A stretch of 11,041 nt of DNA from NCBI GenBank assembly GCA_904502055.1, contig CAJGDZ010000045.1, positions 1 to 11,041 of the forward strand, read 5' to 3'. The notes below the pieces were generated by a model. The model had not been told where the DNA came from and did not search any database. It was given only the letters and a program-made list of their open reading frames with translations. The position numbers and the translations under genes are program-made. Each line of letters opens with the position of its first letter. Positions within the stretch are counted from its first letter, which is position 1. Positions 1-6,342 of this stretch are shown here, one piece after another. This stretch comes from an uncultured Clostridia bacterium (lineage in GTDB: Bacteria; Bacillota; Clostridia; Oscillospirales; CAG-272).

Positions 1-8
1 ACTTTCAT
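1..8 (-). CDS. 5' end of a divergent minus-strand gene (truncated by window edge)
   Basis: Only the first codons are inside the window: on the minus strand an ATG at 8-6 is followed by AAA and the first two bases of the next codon. The call rests on what precedes it. A strong Shine-Dalgarno sequence, AGGGAGGG (minus strand, 22-15), lies six bases upstream of the ATG, and a good extended -10 promoter lies further upstream (91-63). Together these form a complete gene start divergent from ligA. The product cannot be identified. Confidence 0.6.
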
Positions 9-62
9 ATTTTTCCCTCCCTAAGCTTCAAAAAAGAGTGGTTGGCTCTCTTTTGTATTTTT

Positions 63-91
63 ATTATATCACATTCCCCTCTTTTTGTAAA
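63..91 (-). promoter_or_regulatory. Extended -10 sigma-A promoter for the divergent left-edge gene
   Basis: On the minus strand a -35 box TTTACA (91-86) and a perfect -10 box TATAAT (68-63) are separated by 17 bp, and the -10 is preceded by TGA, giving an extended -10 (TGnTATAAT). Transcription would begin near 56 and leave a leader of about 48 bases before the ATG at 8. That leader holds a weak hairpin, AAAAGAG (32-38) with CTCTTTT (48-54). No experimental start is known; this is consensus matching. Confidence 0.7.
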
Positions 92-157
92 CAGTATTGT
101 ATATTAATTTTCTTTTTCTTCATTTTTTGTGCACTTTAACCAATTGAGGGAAAAGAA

Positions 158-182
158 AATCTGTCAAAACAATTGACAGATT
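158..182. repeat. Perfect 10-bp inverted repeat over the ligA -35 box
   Basis: AATCTGTCAA (158-167) and TTGACAGATT (173-182) are perfect reverse complements separated by AACAA. The right arm contains the TTGACA -35 box of the ligA promoter, so a protein bound here would compete with RNA polymerase; an operator is the simplest reading. On the minus strand the hairpin is followed by TTTTCTTTT, so it could also act as a weak terminator for leftward transcripts. The alternatives cannot be separated from sequence alone. Confidence 0.55.
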
Positions 183-201
183 CAAAATAATTTGATAAAA
201 T
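173..201 (+). promoter_or_regulatory. ligA promoter, extended -10 sigma-A type
   Basis: TTGACA (173-178) is a perfect -35. After exactly 17 bp comes TAAAAT (196-201), preceded by TGA, so the -10 is extended. The predicted start is near 208, giving a leader of about 29 bases. The ribosome binding site GGAGG (225-229) is 7 bases before the ligA ATG. The -35 box lies inside a perfect palindrome, suggesting regulated expression. Confidence 0.75.
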
Positions 202-236
202 AAAAATATATTGTTTTCTTTTTTGGAGGCCGTATT

Positions 237-2231
237 ATGAACCCCGAGATTCAAAGACTTCACGATCTGCGCGCAATGCTCACAAGGCACGCGAGACTTT
301 ATTATGTATACGATTCCCCCGAGATTTCGGACTATGAATACGATAAGCTTTACGCGGAGCTCAAGGCGCTTGAGGAAAAGCACCCCGAGGACTTTGACCC
401 CACATCCCCCACACAGCGTGTCGGCGGAACACCGCTGGACAAGTTCGAGAAGGTGGTGCACGGTGTCCGCATGGACTCGCTGGCCGACGTCTTTTCGTTT
501 GAGGAGGTTGAGGAATTTGCCGCCTCAATGCAGGCACTTGTGGACGCTCCCTTCTTTTCGGTCGAGCCCAAGATCGACGGACTTTCGGTCTCTCTGATCT
601 ATGAAAACGGCATTTTCGTAAAGGGTGCCACGCGCGGTGACGGCGCGGTGGGAGAGGACGTAACGCAAAATCTGCGCACCGTCGGAGCCGTCCCCCTGAA
701 GCTGGCCGAGCCGCTCACCCTTACGGTAAGAGGCGAGGTCTATATGCCGCGCGCCTCCTTTGAAAAGCTCAATCTTGCCCGCGAGGCGCAGGGACAGTCG
801 CTTTTTGCCAACCCCCGAAACGCCGCGGCGGGCTCACTCCGTCAGCTGGACTCTAAGATCACTGCCGAAAGAGGACTGTCCATCTTTGTTTTCAATCTGC
901 AAAGCGGAGAGCTTTATGCCGACCGCGAAAATCCAACCTCACACACCGATACGCTGGCCCGTCTGCGCGAGCTGGGCTTTACCACGCTGAAGGACACCGC
1001 GTGCACCGACCGGGCGGATAGCATTCTTTCGCACATCGAGCTGCTCGGTCAAAAGCGCGATGACCTGCCCTACGACATCGACGGTGTGGTCATCAAGCTG
1101 GACGCACTCTCCGACCGCATGACCGTCGGTGAGGGCACCAACACCCCCAAATGGGCGGTGGCCTACAAATTCCCACCCGAGCAAAAGCAGACGCGGCTTG
1201 TCGATGTGGAAATTGCCGTCGGCCGAACCGGCGTTCTGACGCCGACCGCCATCCTCGAGCCCGTGCGCCTGGCCGGAACCACGGTTTCGCGCGCCACGCT
1301 CCACAACCTCGGCTTTATCCGTGAAAAGGATATTCACATCGGTGATACCGTGACCGTGCAAAAGGCGGGCGACATCATTCCCGAGATCGTTTGCGCCCAC
1401 CCCGAAAAGCGGAGCGGCTCCGAAAAGGTCTTTTATATGCCCACCCACTGCCCCTCCTGCGGCGAGCCCGTCTTTTATGACGAGGACGAGGGCGCGGCGG
1501 CACGTTGCCTTGGCAACGCCTGCCCGGCTCAGCTTTCGCGCGCGGTCGAGCATTTTGCCTCGAAGGGTGCAATGGACATTGACGGTATGGGTCCGCAGAT
1601 CGTGGAGCTTCTGCTCTCAAAGGGGCTGATCCACAACGTAGCCGATCTTTATACGCTGAAAAAGGAACAGATCGCCGAGCTTGACCGTATGGGGGACAAG
1701 TCGGCAGCCAATCTGATCGATGCCATTGAAAGATCCAAGTCTGCCGGCCTCGAGCGCCTGATCTATGCCTTAGGCATCCGCGGCATCGGTGAGGTGGCCG
1801 CCGCCGCGCTGGCGGCACGGTACGGCTCGCTCTCCGCTTGCTTTGACGCCACGCGCGAGGAGATCCTCGCGCTGGAGGACTTCGGTGAGATCACGGCAGA
1901 CAACATCCTTGCCTTCTTTGCCAACCCCAAGAATCTTGCGCTTTGTCAGACGCTTCTGGACCTCGGCGTCAAGGATACGCCCGTTGCCGCCCCGAGAGGA
2001 ACCAAGCTGGAAGGGCTTACCTTCGTGCTCACGGGAACGCTTCCCACGCTCTCGCGCGACGAGGCCGGCGAAAAGATCAAGTCCGCCGGCGGCAAGGTCA
2101 GCGGATCGGTGTCCTCCAAGACCTCCTTTGTGGTGGCCGGTGAGGCGGCCGGAAGTAAATTAACCAAGGCAAAGACGCTTGGGATCCCCGTGATCGACGA
2201 GGATGCGCTTCTCGCCATGCTCAAAGATTGA
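237..2231 (+). CDS. ligA: NAD-dependent DNA ligase LigA
   Basis: LigA seals nicks between Okazaki fragments and during repair, using NAD+ to adenylate an active-site lysine. At 664 residues it is full length (E. coli LigA is 671). Visible domains in order: an N-terminal Ia region with the tyrosine-rich NMN-binding segment (about 20-45); the adenylation domain with the catalytic lysine in KIDG (K112); the OB fold; a four-cysteine zinc finger (C405, C408, C424, C429); helix-hairpin-helix repeats (about 435-575); and a C-terminal BRCT domain from about 590, starting near LEGLTFVLTGTL. All key residues are intact. The ATG is supported by GGAGG seven bases upstream and a consensus promoter. In many Bacillota ligA follows pcrA, but here it is preceded by a divergent gene and has its own promoter. 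Its 3' end overlaps the convergent amidase gene by 11 bp. Confidence 0.97.
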   Translation: MNPEIQRLHDLRAMLTRHARLYYVYDSPEISDYEYDKLYAELKALEEKHPEDFDPTSPTQRVGGTPLDKFEKVVHGVRMDSLADVFSFEEVEEFAASMQALVDAPFFSVEPKIDGLSVSLIYENGIFVKGATRGDGAVGEDVTQNLRTVGAVPLKLAEPLTLTVRGEVYMPRASFEKLNLAREAQGQSLFANPRNAAAGSLRQLDSKITAERGLSIFVFNLQSGELYADRENPTSHTDTLARLRELGFTTLKDTACTDRADSILSHIELLGQKRDDLPYDIDGVVIKLDALSDRMTVGEGTNTPKWAVAYKFPPEQKQTRLVDVEIAVGRTGVLTPTAILEPVRLAGTTVSRATLHNLGFIREKDIHIGDTVTVQKAGDIIPEIVCAHPEKRSGSEKVFYMPTHCPSCGEPVFYDEDEGAAARCLGNACPAQLSRAVEHFASKGAMDIDGMGPQIVELLLSKGLIHNVADLYTLKKEQIAELDRMGDKSAANLIDAIERSKSAGLERLIYALGIRGIGEVAAAALAARYGSLSACFDATREEILALEDFGEITADNILAFFANPKNLALCQTLLDLGVKDTPVAAPRGTKLEGLTFVLTGTLPTLSRDEAGEKIKSAGGKVSGSVSSKTSFVVAGEAAGSKLTKAKTLGIPVIDEDALLAMLKD

Positions 2232-2784
2232 AATACTGTAGGATCCCCTGATAAATACCCGTCGCAAACAAATTTGGGTTGTTGTTCATCAGCGCCGCAT
2301 CGCTCGGATTGGTGATAAAGCCAAGCTCCAAAAGCGTTGCCGGCATACGCGTTTTACGAAGAACGTAAAGCCCGTTCCGCACGAAAACGCCGCGATTGTT
2401 CAGACCCGTCGCCTCGGTCATACGTTGCAGAATATCCTCTGCGAGATCGTAGGCGGCCGAGGGGCGGGAAAACACAAACGCTTCGCTCCCCGTTGCCGAT
2501 GAACTCGCGGCGGCATTGGTATGCAGACTGATAAACGCGTCCGCGCCGAATGCGTTGGCTTCGTTTACCCGAGCCGCAAGGCTGGAGGCCGTCGACGTTC
2601 CAAGCTGGGTCGATGCGCTTGGGCGCGAAAGCCGAACCTCAAAATTTCCGTTTGCCCTTAAAAGCTCGGCAAGCGCCACCCCGATCCGAAAAACGATGTC
2701 CTGCTCACGCAGACCGTTGCCCTCCGCTCCGGCGTTGGGGTTGATCGGATTATGTCCCTGATCGATATAGATCTTGATCGCCAT
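2221..2784 (-). CDS. N-acetylmuramoyl-L-alanine amidase (Amidase_3 family), no signal peptide
   Basis: This is a single-domain zinc amidase of the Amidase_3 (AmiC/CwlC) family, which cleaves the bond between N-acetylmuramic acid and the stem peptide of peptidoglycan. The 187-residue protein starts MAIKIYIDQGHNP; the zinc ligands are H11, E27 (in GLREQD) and H88 (in SLHTNA), and the catalytic glutamate is E153 (in LLELGFITN). The start at 2784 is chosen because the domain's first beta strand begins at once and GGAAGGGAG precedes the ATG; the frame stays open further upstream, but that stretch runs through rsmI. There is no signal peptide, transmembrane helix or cell-wall binding domain, unlike secreted housekeeping autolysins. 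This resembles mother-cell lysis enzymes (CwlC type) or phage endolysins. It is a lone gene, convergent with ligA and divergent from rsmI. The role in sporulation or lysis is inference. Confidence 0.9.
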   Translation of the reverse strand: MAIKIYIDQGHNPINPNAGAEGNGLREQDIVFRIGVALAELLRANGNFEVRLSRPSASTQLGTSTASSLAARVNEANAFGADAFISLHTNAAASSSATGSEAFVFSRPSAAYDLAEDILQRMTEATGLNNRGVFVRNGLYVLRKTRMPATLLELGFITNPSDAALMNNNPNLFATGIYQGILQYFNL

Positions 2785-2808
2785 AGATAGCTCCCTTCCG
2801 TTTTTTTC

Positions 2809-2837
2809 ATTGTATGCGTCCGGGGGCTTTTCCGTGA
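2809..2837 (-). promoter_or_regulatory. Possible amidase promoter (-10 only convincing)
   Basis: On the minus strand TACAAT (2814-2809) resembles a -10 box and would start transcription about 18 bases before the amidase ATG. At the 17-bp position the -35 (TCACGG) is poor and there is no TG extension. A different sigma factor is possible, which would fit a sporulation-type amidase, but I cannot assign one. Confidence 0.3.
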
Positions 2838-2851
2838 CAGAAAGGATAACC

Positions 2852-3727
2852 ATGAGCCACAACAAAAACGCAGGCTTCTTTGAAGAAAAAAACAAAATCG
2901 AAAAAGGCACGCTGTACCTTGTCGCCACACCGATCGGCAACCTTGCCGATCTCACAGAGCGTGCCGCCAAGGTGCTCTCCGAGGTGGATTTCATTGCCGC
3001 CGAGGATACGCGCAATTCCCTTCGCCTTTTGACACATCTGGGCATCTCCAAGCCCATGGTCTCCTATTTTGAGCATAACAAGCGTGAGCGCGGCGAAGAA
3101 ATTGCCGCAAGGATCGCCGCCGGCGAGGCCTGCGCACTCATCACCGATGCGGGCACGCCCGCCATCTCCGATCCCGGCGAGGACATCGTGGCGCTGTGCG
3201 CCGAGAGGGGCATTCCCGTTTGCTCGGTTCCGGGGCCCTGCGCCGCCATCGTGGCACTCACGGTATCCGGACTTCCGACCGGTCGCTTCTGCTTTGAGGG
3301 CTTTCTCTCCACCAACAAGGCCGAGAGAAGAAAGCACCTCTCCCTTTTGAAGGGCGAGACACGCACCATGATCTTTCACGAGGCACCGCACAAGCTGAAG
3401 ACCACGCTTGGCGACCTTACGGAGACCTTTGGCACCGAGCGCCCGATCGCGCTTTGCCGCGAGCTGACCAAAAAAAACGAGGAGATCCTCCGCATGACGC
3501 TCGGCGAAGCAATCGCCCATTATGAGGCAACCGAGCCGCGCGGCGAGTACGTGCTTGTGGTGGGCGGCGCGACCGAGTCCGCCAAAGCCGCCGACTGGGA
3601 GAGCATCAGCGTGCGCGAGCACGTGGAGCGCTATGAGGCCGAGGGTATGAGCCGAATGGATGCCATCAAGGCGGTGGCCCGCGACCGCGGCGTTGCCAAG
3701 AACGTCATTTACAAGGAAGTTCTGTAA
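2852..3727 (+). CDS. rsmI: 16S rRNA (cytidine-1402-2'-O)-methyltransferase RsmI
   Basis: RsmI uses S-adenosylmethionine to methylate the ribose of C1402 in the decoding centre of 16S rRNA. The 291-residue product matches the family length (E. coli 286) and fold (tetrapyrrole/diphthine methyltransferase-like). Recognisable segments are the first strand LYLVATPIGNLADLTERA near the N-terminus, AAEDTR, the ITDAGTPAISDPG loop, the VPGPCA segment and SGLPTGRFCFEGFL. The C-terminal part carries the usual region ending in a small helical domain. The start at 2852 is preferred because AAAGG (2841-2845) lies six bases upstream; an earlier in-frame ATG at 2774 would overlap the divergent amidase gene and add residues unrelated to the family. 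In B. subtilis the orthologue yabC lies downstream of holB, ricT and yabB; here it lies upstream. I see no clear promoter in the short gap before it. Confidence 0.95.
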   Translation: MSHNKNAGFFEEKNKIEKGTLYLVATPIGNLADLTERAAKVLSEVDFIAAEDTRNSLRLLTHLGISKPMVSYFEHNKRERGEEIAARIAAGEACALITDAGTPAISDPGEDIVALCAERGIPVCSVPGPCAAIVALTVSGLPTGRFCFEGFLSTNKAERRKHLSLLKGETRTMIFHEAPHKLKTTLGDLTETFGTERPIALCRELTKKNEEILRMTLGEAIAHYEATEPRGEYVLVVGGATESAKAADWESISVREHVERYEAEGMSRMDAIKAVARDRGVAKNVIYKEVL

Positions 3728-3751
3728 CGGAATCTGCCAAAAACCTTGACC

Positions 3752-3780
3752 TTGACATTTGTAAATATATCTGTTATAAT
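3752..3780 (+). promoter_or_regulatory. Near-perfect extended -10 promoter for holB-ricT
   Basis: TTGACA (3752-3757) and TATAAT (3775-3780) are both exact consensus, the spacer is exactly 17 bp, and TGT precedes the -10, giving an extended -10 as well. Transcription would begin about 3787, some 30 bases before the holB GTG. The first 20 bases after the rsmI stop show no terminator hairpin, so rsmI transcripts probably read through. A consensus promoter this complete is unusual for a clamp-loader gene. Confidence 0.85.
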
Positions 3781-3817
3781 TATATATTAAGAACCATTGG
3801 CAAAAGGGGGTGGACGT

Positions 3818-4846
3818 GTGAAAGAGGCGTTCTCGGACATCGTGGGAAACGACAGCCTGCGCCGCCGTCTCGGCGATGACATCGTAAAGGGCACGCTGGC
3901 TCACGCGTACATCCTGGCAGGTCCTCACGGAAGCGGAAAGCATACCATCGCTCTTCGGTTTGCCGCCGCGCTCGCGTGCGAAAACCGCACGAAGGACGGC
4001 ATCCCGATCCCCTGCCTCACCTGCCCTTCCTGCCGCAAGATCCTTGAAGGCAAATCCCCCGACGTCATCGGAATTGAAAAAACGGGACAGTCGGTCAAGA
4101 TCGAACAGATCCGCACGCTCAAAAAGGACGTGCCCATCCTGCCCAACGATCTGGAAAACAAGGTCTACATCATCGGCGACGCCGACACCATGACCGAGGA
4201 AGCGCAAAACGCGTTTCTTCTGACACTGGAGGAGCCGCCTCCCTTCGTCCGCTTTTTCCTGCTTTGCGAAAAGCCGGAAAAGCTGCTGGAAACGGTTCGC
4301 AGTCGCGCCCCCTCGCTTCGCACCGAGATCCTGCCGCGTGAAAGGGTAGCCGAGCAGCTTGTGGCGAAAAGCGGAACAGCGGCCACACTTGCCAAAACCA
4401 GGCCCGCGGAATTTGAGGAGATCCTCACCATCGCATCGGGCTGTATCGGGCGGGGACTTGAGCTTTGCGACGAAAAGGAGCGTGCACCGCTCATAAAGCA
4501 AAGACAGCTGGCCATGAGCTTTGCGGAGACTGCGCTTTCCAAGCAGTATGCCTCCCTTGCGGAGCTGATCGTCTCGCTTCCCAAAAAGCAGGACGAGCTG
4601 CTTCCCATTCTTGGAGGCGCACAAAGCGCCCTTCGCGACCTGATCGCGCTGAAATCCTCGGCAAATGCGCCGCTGGTCTTTTATACCGACCGCGAGGCGG
4701 CCACCGAGCTGGCCTTCACCCACAGCACCAAGGCACTTTTCGGCTTTTACGAAAAGCTTTCGGACACGGTATCCAACATCTCCCGCAACGCCAACATCCG
4801 TCTTTCGCTGACCAATCTGCTGGCCAGACTTGATACAAATCAATAA
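3818..4846 (+). CDS. holB: DNA polymerase III subunit delta' (HolB)
   Basis: This is the clamp-loader delta' subunit, an AAA+ family protein that with DnaX and delta loads the beta sliding clamp onto primed DNA. Taking the GTG at 3818 gives 342 residues; AAAGGGGG (3803-3810) sits at proper distance, whereas an earlier TTG at 3797 has no ribosome binding site and lies only about ten bases after the predicted transcript start. Visible features: SDIVGN at the N-terminus; AHAYILAG leading to an intact Walker A, GPHGSGKHT (35-43); zinc cysteines C54, C66, C69 and C72; GDADTMTEEAQNAFLLTLEE in place of a classical Walker B; and TVRSRAPSLR at the position where the family usually has SRC, so the cysteine is replaced by alanine. 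The C-terminal helical collar domain is present but divergent. ricT follows after 24 bases, probably in one transcript, an arrangement also seen in B. subtilis (holB-yaaT). Confidence 0.92.
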   Translation: MKEAFSDIVGNDSLRRRLGDDIVKGTLAHAYILAGPHGSGKHTIALRFAAALACENRTKDGIPIPCLTCPSCRKILEGKSPDVIGIEKTGQSVKIEQIRTLKKDVPILPNDLENKVYIIGDADTMTEEAQNAFLLTLEEPPPFVRFFLLCEKPEKLLETVRSRAPSLRTEILPRERVAEQLVAKSGTAATLAKTRPAEFEEILTIASGCIGRGLELCDEKERAPLIKQRQLAMSFAETALSKQYASLAELIVSLPKKQDELLPILGGAQSALRDLIALKSSANAPLVFYTDREAATELAFTHSTKALFGFYEKLSDTVSNISRNANIRLSLTNLLARLDTNQ

Positions 4847-4870
4847 ATACCCAGAAAGGTATCACCACAT

Positions 4871-6004
4871 ATGAACGAAGAAAAAAAGAAAAACAACCGC
4901 CACCGCTCGCGCCGTCATCGCGGCCATGGGAATAAAAAACCGCGCACGGAAAATACGGCACCTCTGCAAACGGTCGAGCCGAGCGCGATTGCCGAGAGCT
5001 TTTCCGGTCCTCTTTTTGACGATCCGCTCCGAAAGCCCGCGGTAGAGGAGGACGTCCCGCTGCCCGAAGGCTATGATTTTGACGACGACACCATTCTCTT
5101 TGGCCCGAATTCGACCAAGAAGGATCTGCCGAGCGACACGGAAAATATGACCGCTGTCATTGGCGTTCGCTTTAAGAAAACCGGAAAGGTCTACTACTTT
5201 GCGGCAGGCAATCTCACGGCCAAGCGCGGCGATTTTGCCATCGTGGAAACGGCAAGAGGTCCCGAATTCGGTGAGGTCTGGTTGTCCAACCGTTACGTTC
5301 CCAACGAGGAGATCGTGCCGCCCCTTCGTCCGATTCTTCGCATCGCGACCCAGGCAGACATTACACACAACCAGGAAAATCGCAAGAAGGAGCAAGAGGC
5401 CTTCCGCATCGGAAACGAAAAGATCCTCTCACACGGCCTTGATATGAAGCTGGTCGATGTGCAGTACACCTTTGACAACTCCAAGCTTCTGTTTTACTTC
5501 ACCTCGGCAGGACGAGTGGATTTCCGCGAGCTTGTGAAGGATCTCGCATCGGTGTTCCGCACCCGCATCGAGCTTCGCCAGATCGGCATCCGCGACGAGG
5601 CCAAGCTGATCGGCGGTCTCGGCGTTTGCGGCCGTCCCCTTTGTTGCTCGAGCTTCCTTTCCAACTTTGGCCAGGTCTCGATCAAGATGGCCAAGGAGCA
5701 AAACCTTTCGCTCAATTCCTCCAAGATCTCGGGCAATTGCGGACGCCTGATGTGCTGTCTCCGCTACGAGCATAAGACCTATGAGGAAGAGCTGAAGCGC
5801 ACGCCGCCCCTGGATTCCGAGGTAAAGACCCCGGACGGTGTCGGCACGGTTTGCGAGGTCTCGCCGCTTACCGGCTTTATCAAGGTCAGACTTAAGAACG
5901 CGGATCCGCCCATTCCCAAGGCATACCACCGCGACAACGTGACCGTCCTCACGCGCCCCAAACGCGGCGAAAAGGACGATGCCGACGATTCCAAGGAGGA
6001 CTGA
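4871..6004 (+). CDS. ricT: RicT/YaaT-like PSP1-domain protein with basic N-terminal extension
   Basis: In B. subtilis RicT (YaaT) joins RicA and RicF in the Ric complex, which carries iron-sulfur clusters and promotes RNase Y-dependent mRNA maturation and competence, sporulation and biofilm development. This 377-residue protein has the PSP1 domain, seen as IGVRFKKTGKVYYF, FGEVWLSNRYV, then two matching cysteine motifs: CGRPLCC (C253, C258, C259) and CGRLMCC (C290, C295, C296). These are plausible cluster ligands. Compared with B. subtilis YaaT (about 275 residues), roughly 95 extra residues precede the domain; the first 25 are very rich in Lys, Arg and His, and the following stretch is acidic and low in structure. 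The C-terminus is also charged. The start is set by AGAAAGG (4853-4859) and the ATG at 4871. It follows holB by 24 bases. Family assignment is firm; the Ric-complex role here is inferred, since ricA and ricF are not in the window. Confidence 0.88.
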   Translation: MNEEKKKNNRHRSRRHRGHGNKKPRTENTAPLQTVEPSAIAESFSGPLFDDPLRKPAVEEDVPLPEGYDFDDDTILFGPNSTKKDLPSDTENMTAVIGVRFKKTGKVYYFAAGNLTAKRGDFAIVETARGPEFGEVWLSNRYVPNEEIVPPLRPILRIATQADITHNQENRKKEQEAFRIGNEKILSHGLDMKLVDVQYTFDNSKLLFYFTSAGRVDFRELVKDLASVFRTRIELRQIGIRDEAKLIGGLGVCGRPLCCSSFLSNFGQVSIKMAKEQNLSLNSSKISGNCGRLMCCLRYEHKTYEEELKRTPPLDSEVKTPDGVGTVCEVSPLTGFIKVRLKNADPPIPKAYHRDNVTVLTRPKRGEKDDADDSKED

Positions 6005-6010
6005 CCCCTG

Positions 6011-6047
6011 CTTTTTTCGAAAAAAAATAAAGTTTTTTTCAAAAAAG
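6011..6047. repeat. A/T-only imperfect inverted repeat after ricT
   Basis: The left arm (6011-6027: C, six T, CG, A run) pairs with the right arm (6033-6047: seven T, C, six A, G), differing by one missing G. The stem is almost entirely A-T, so it would be a weak terminator in RNA and has no U tract after it. Because it consists of A/T tracts directly upstream of the ferredoxin promoter, it may matter more as curved DNA or an UP-like element. Both readings are inference. Confidence 0.4.
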
Positions 6048-6049
6048 AC

Positions 6050-6078
6050 TATGCAAAACCAAAAAAATGTGATACAAT
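6050..6078 (+). promoter_or_regulatory. Ferredoxin gene promoter (extended -10, weak -35)
   Basis: TACAAT (6073-6078) is preceded by TGA, forming an extended -10. At 17-bp spacing the -35 is TATGCA (6050-6055), only three matches to consensus. Extended -10 promoters tolerate poor -35 boxes, and the upstream A and T runs could help RNA polymerase binding. The start would be near 6085, leaving about 27 bases of leader including GGAGGG (6099-6104). Confidence 0.6.
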
Positions 6079-6111
6079 AGGGTATCAAATTCTAATTTGG
6101 AGGGACTTATC

Positions 6112-6282
6112 ATGGCTTACAAGATTTCTGAGGATTGCATCGCTTGTGGCGCTTGCGCTCCCGAGTGCCCCGTTGAGGCAATTACCGAGGGTGACGGCGT
6201 ATACGTAATCGACGCTGACAAGTGCATTGATTGCGGCGCATGTGCAGACAGCTGCCCTGTTGGCGCGCCCAAGGCTGAGTAA
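6112..6282 (+). CDS. 2[4Fe-4S] clostridial-type ferredoxin
   Basis: This is a small cytoplasmic electron carrier of 56 residues. It has two classical cluster motifs: C9-x2-C12-x2-C15-x3-C19-P and C38-x2-C41-x2-C44-x3-C48-P, related by internal pseudo-symmetry, as in the Clostridium pasteurianum ferredoxin (55 residues). Such ferredoxins pass low-potential electrons between pyruvate:ferredoxin oxidoreductase, hydrogenase and related enzymes of anaerobes. The start at 6112 (MAYKIS) is chosen because GGAGGG sits 7 bases upstream; an earlier in-frame ATG at 6097 would overlap that site. Codon use differs from neighbours: of ten alanines, six use GCT and three GCA and none GCC, whereas GCC is common around it. 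This is typical of a highly expressed gene. It has its own promoter and strong terminator, so it is mainly a single-gene transcript. Confidence 0.96.
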   Translation: MAYKISEDCIACGACAPECPVEAITEGDGVYVIDADKCIDCGACADSCPVGAPKAE

Positions 6283-6290
6283 CATATCTC

Positions 6291-6325
6291 AAAAAAGCCG
6301 AAGCCTTAAGCGCTTCGGCTTTTTT
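6291..6325 (+). terminator. Strong intrinsic terminator after ferredoxin
   Basis: GCCGAAGC (6297-6304) pairs perfectly with GCTTCGGC (6312-6319) around a 7-base loop, flanked by six A (6291-6296) and six T (6320-6325), which extends the stem. It has the standard rho-independent form and is symmetrical enough to work in both directions. It lies 8 bases after the ferredoxin stop and 17 bases before the next start codon. Confidence 0.93.
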
Positions 6326-6342
6326 CGTGGAAAGGAAAAGCA

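Noticed and set aside
1..236. Small minus-strand open frame crossing the ligA start and upstream region
   Set aside because: It runs antisense to the ligA 5' end and its promoter, with no conserved features; the real minus-strand gene start is at position 8.
2785..3057. Upstream extension of the amidase reading frame into rsmI
   Set aside because: The added residues do not resemble a signal peptide or any amidase segment, and the start at 2784 has a good ribosome binding site directly before the first domain strand.
3746..3757. Tandem CCTTGA repeat before the holB promoter
   Set aside because: Only two six-base copies, and the second is explained by the -35 box.
2807..4843. Long open frame on the minus strand opposite rsmI and holB
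   Set aside because: Same cause: it lies opposite conserved genes with clear motifs, and it crosses the consensus holB promoter region.
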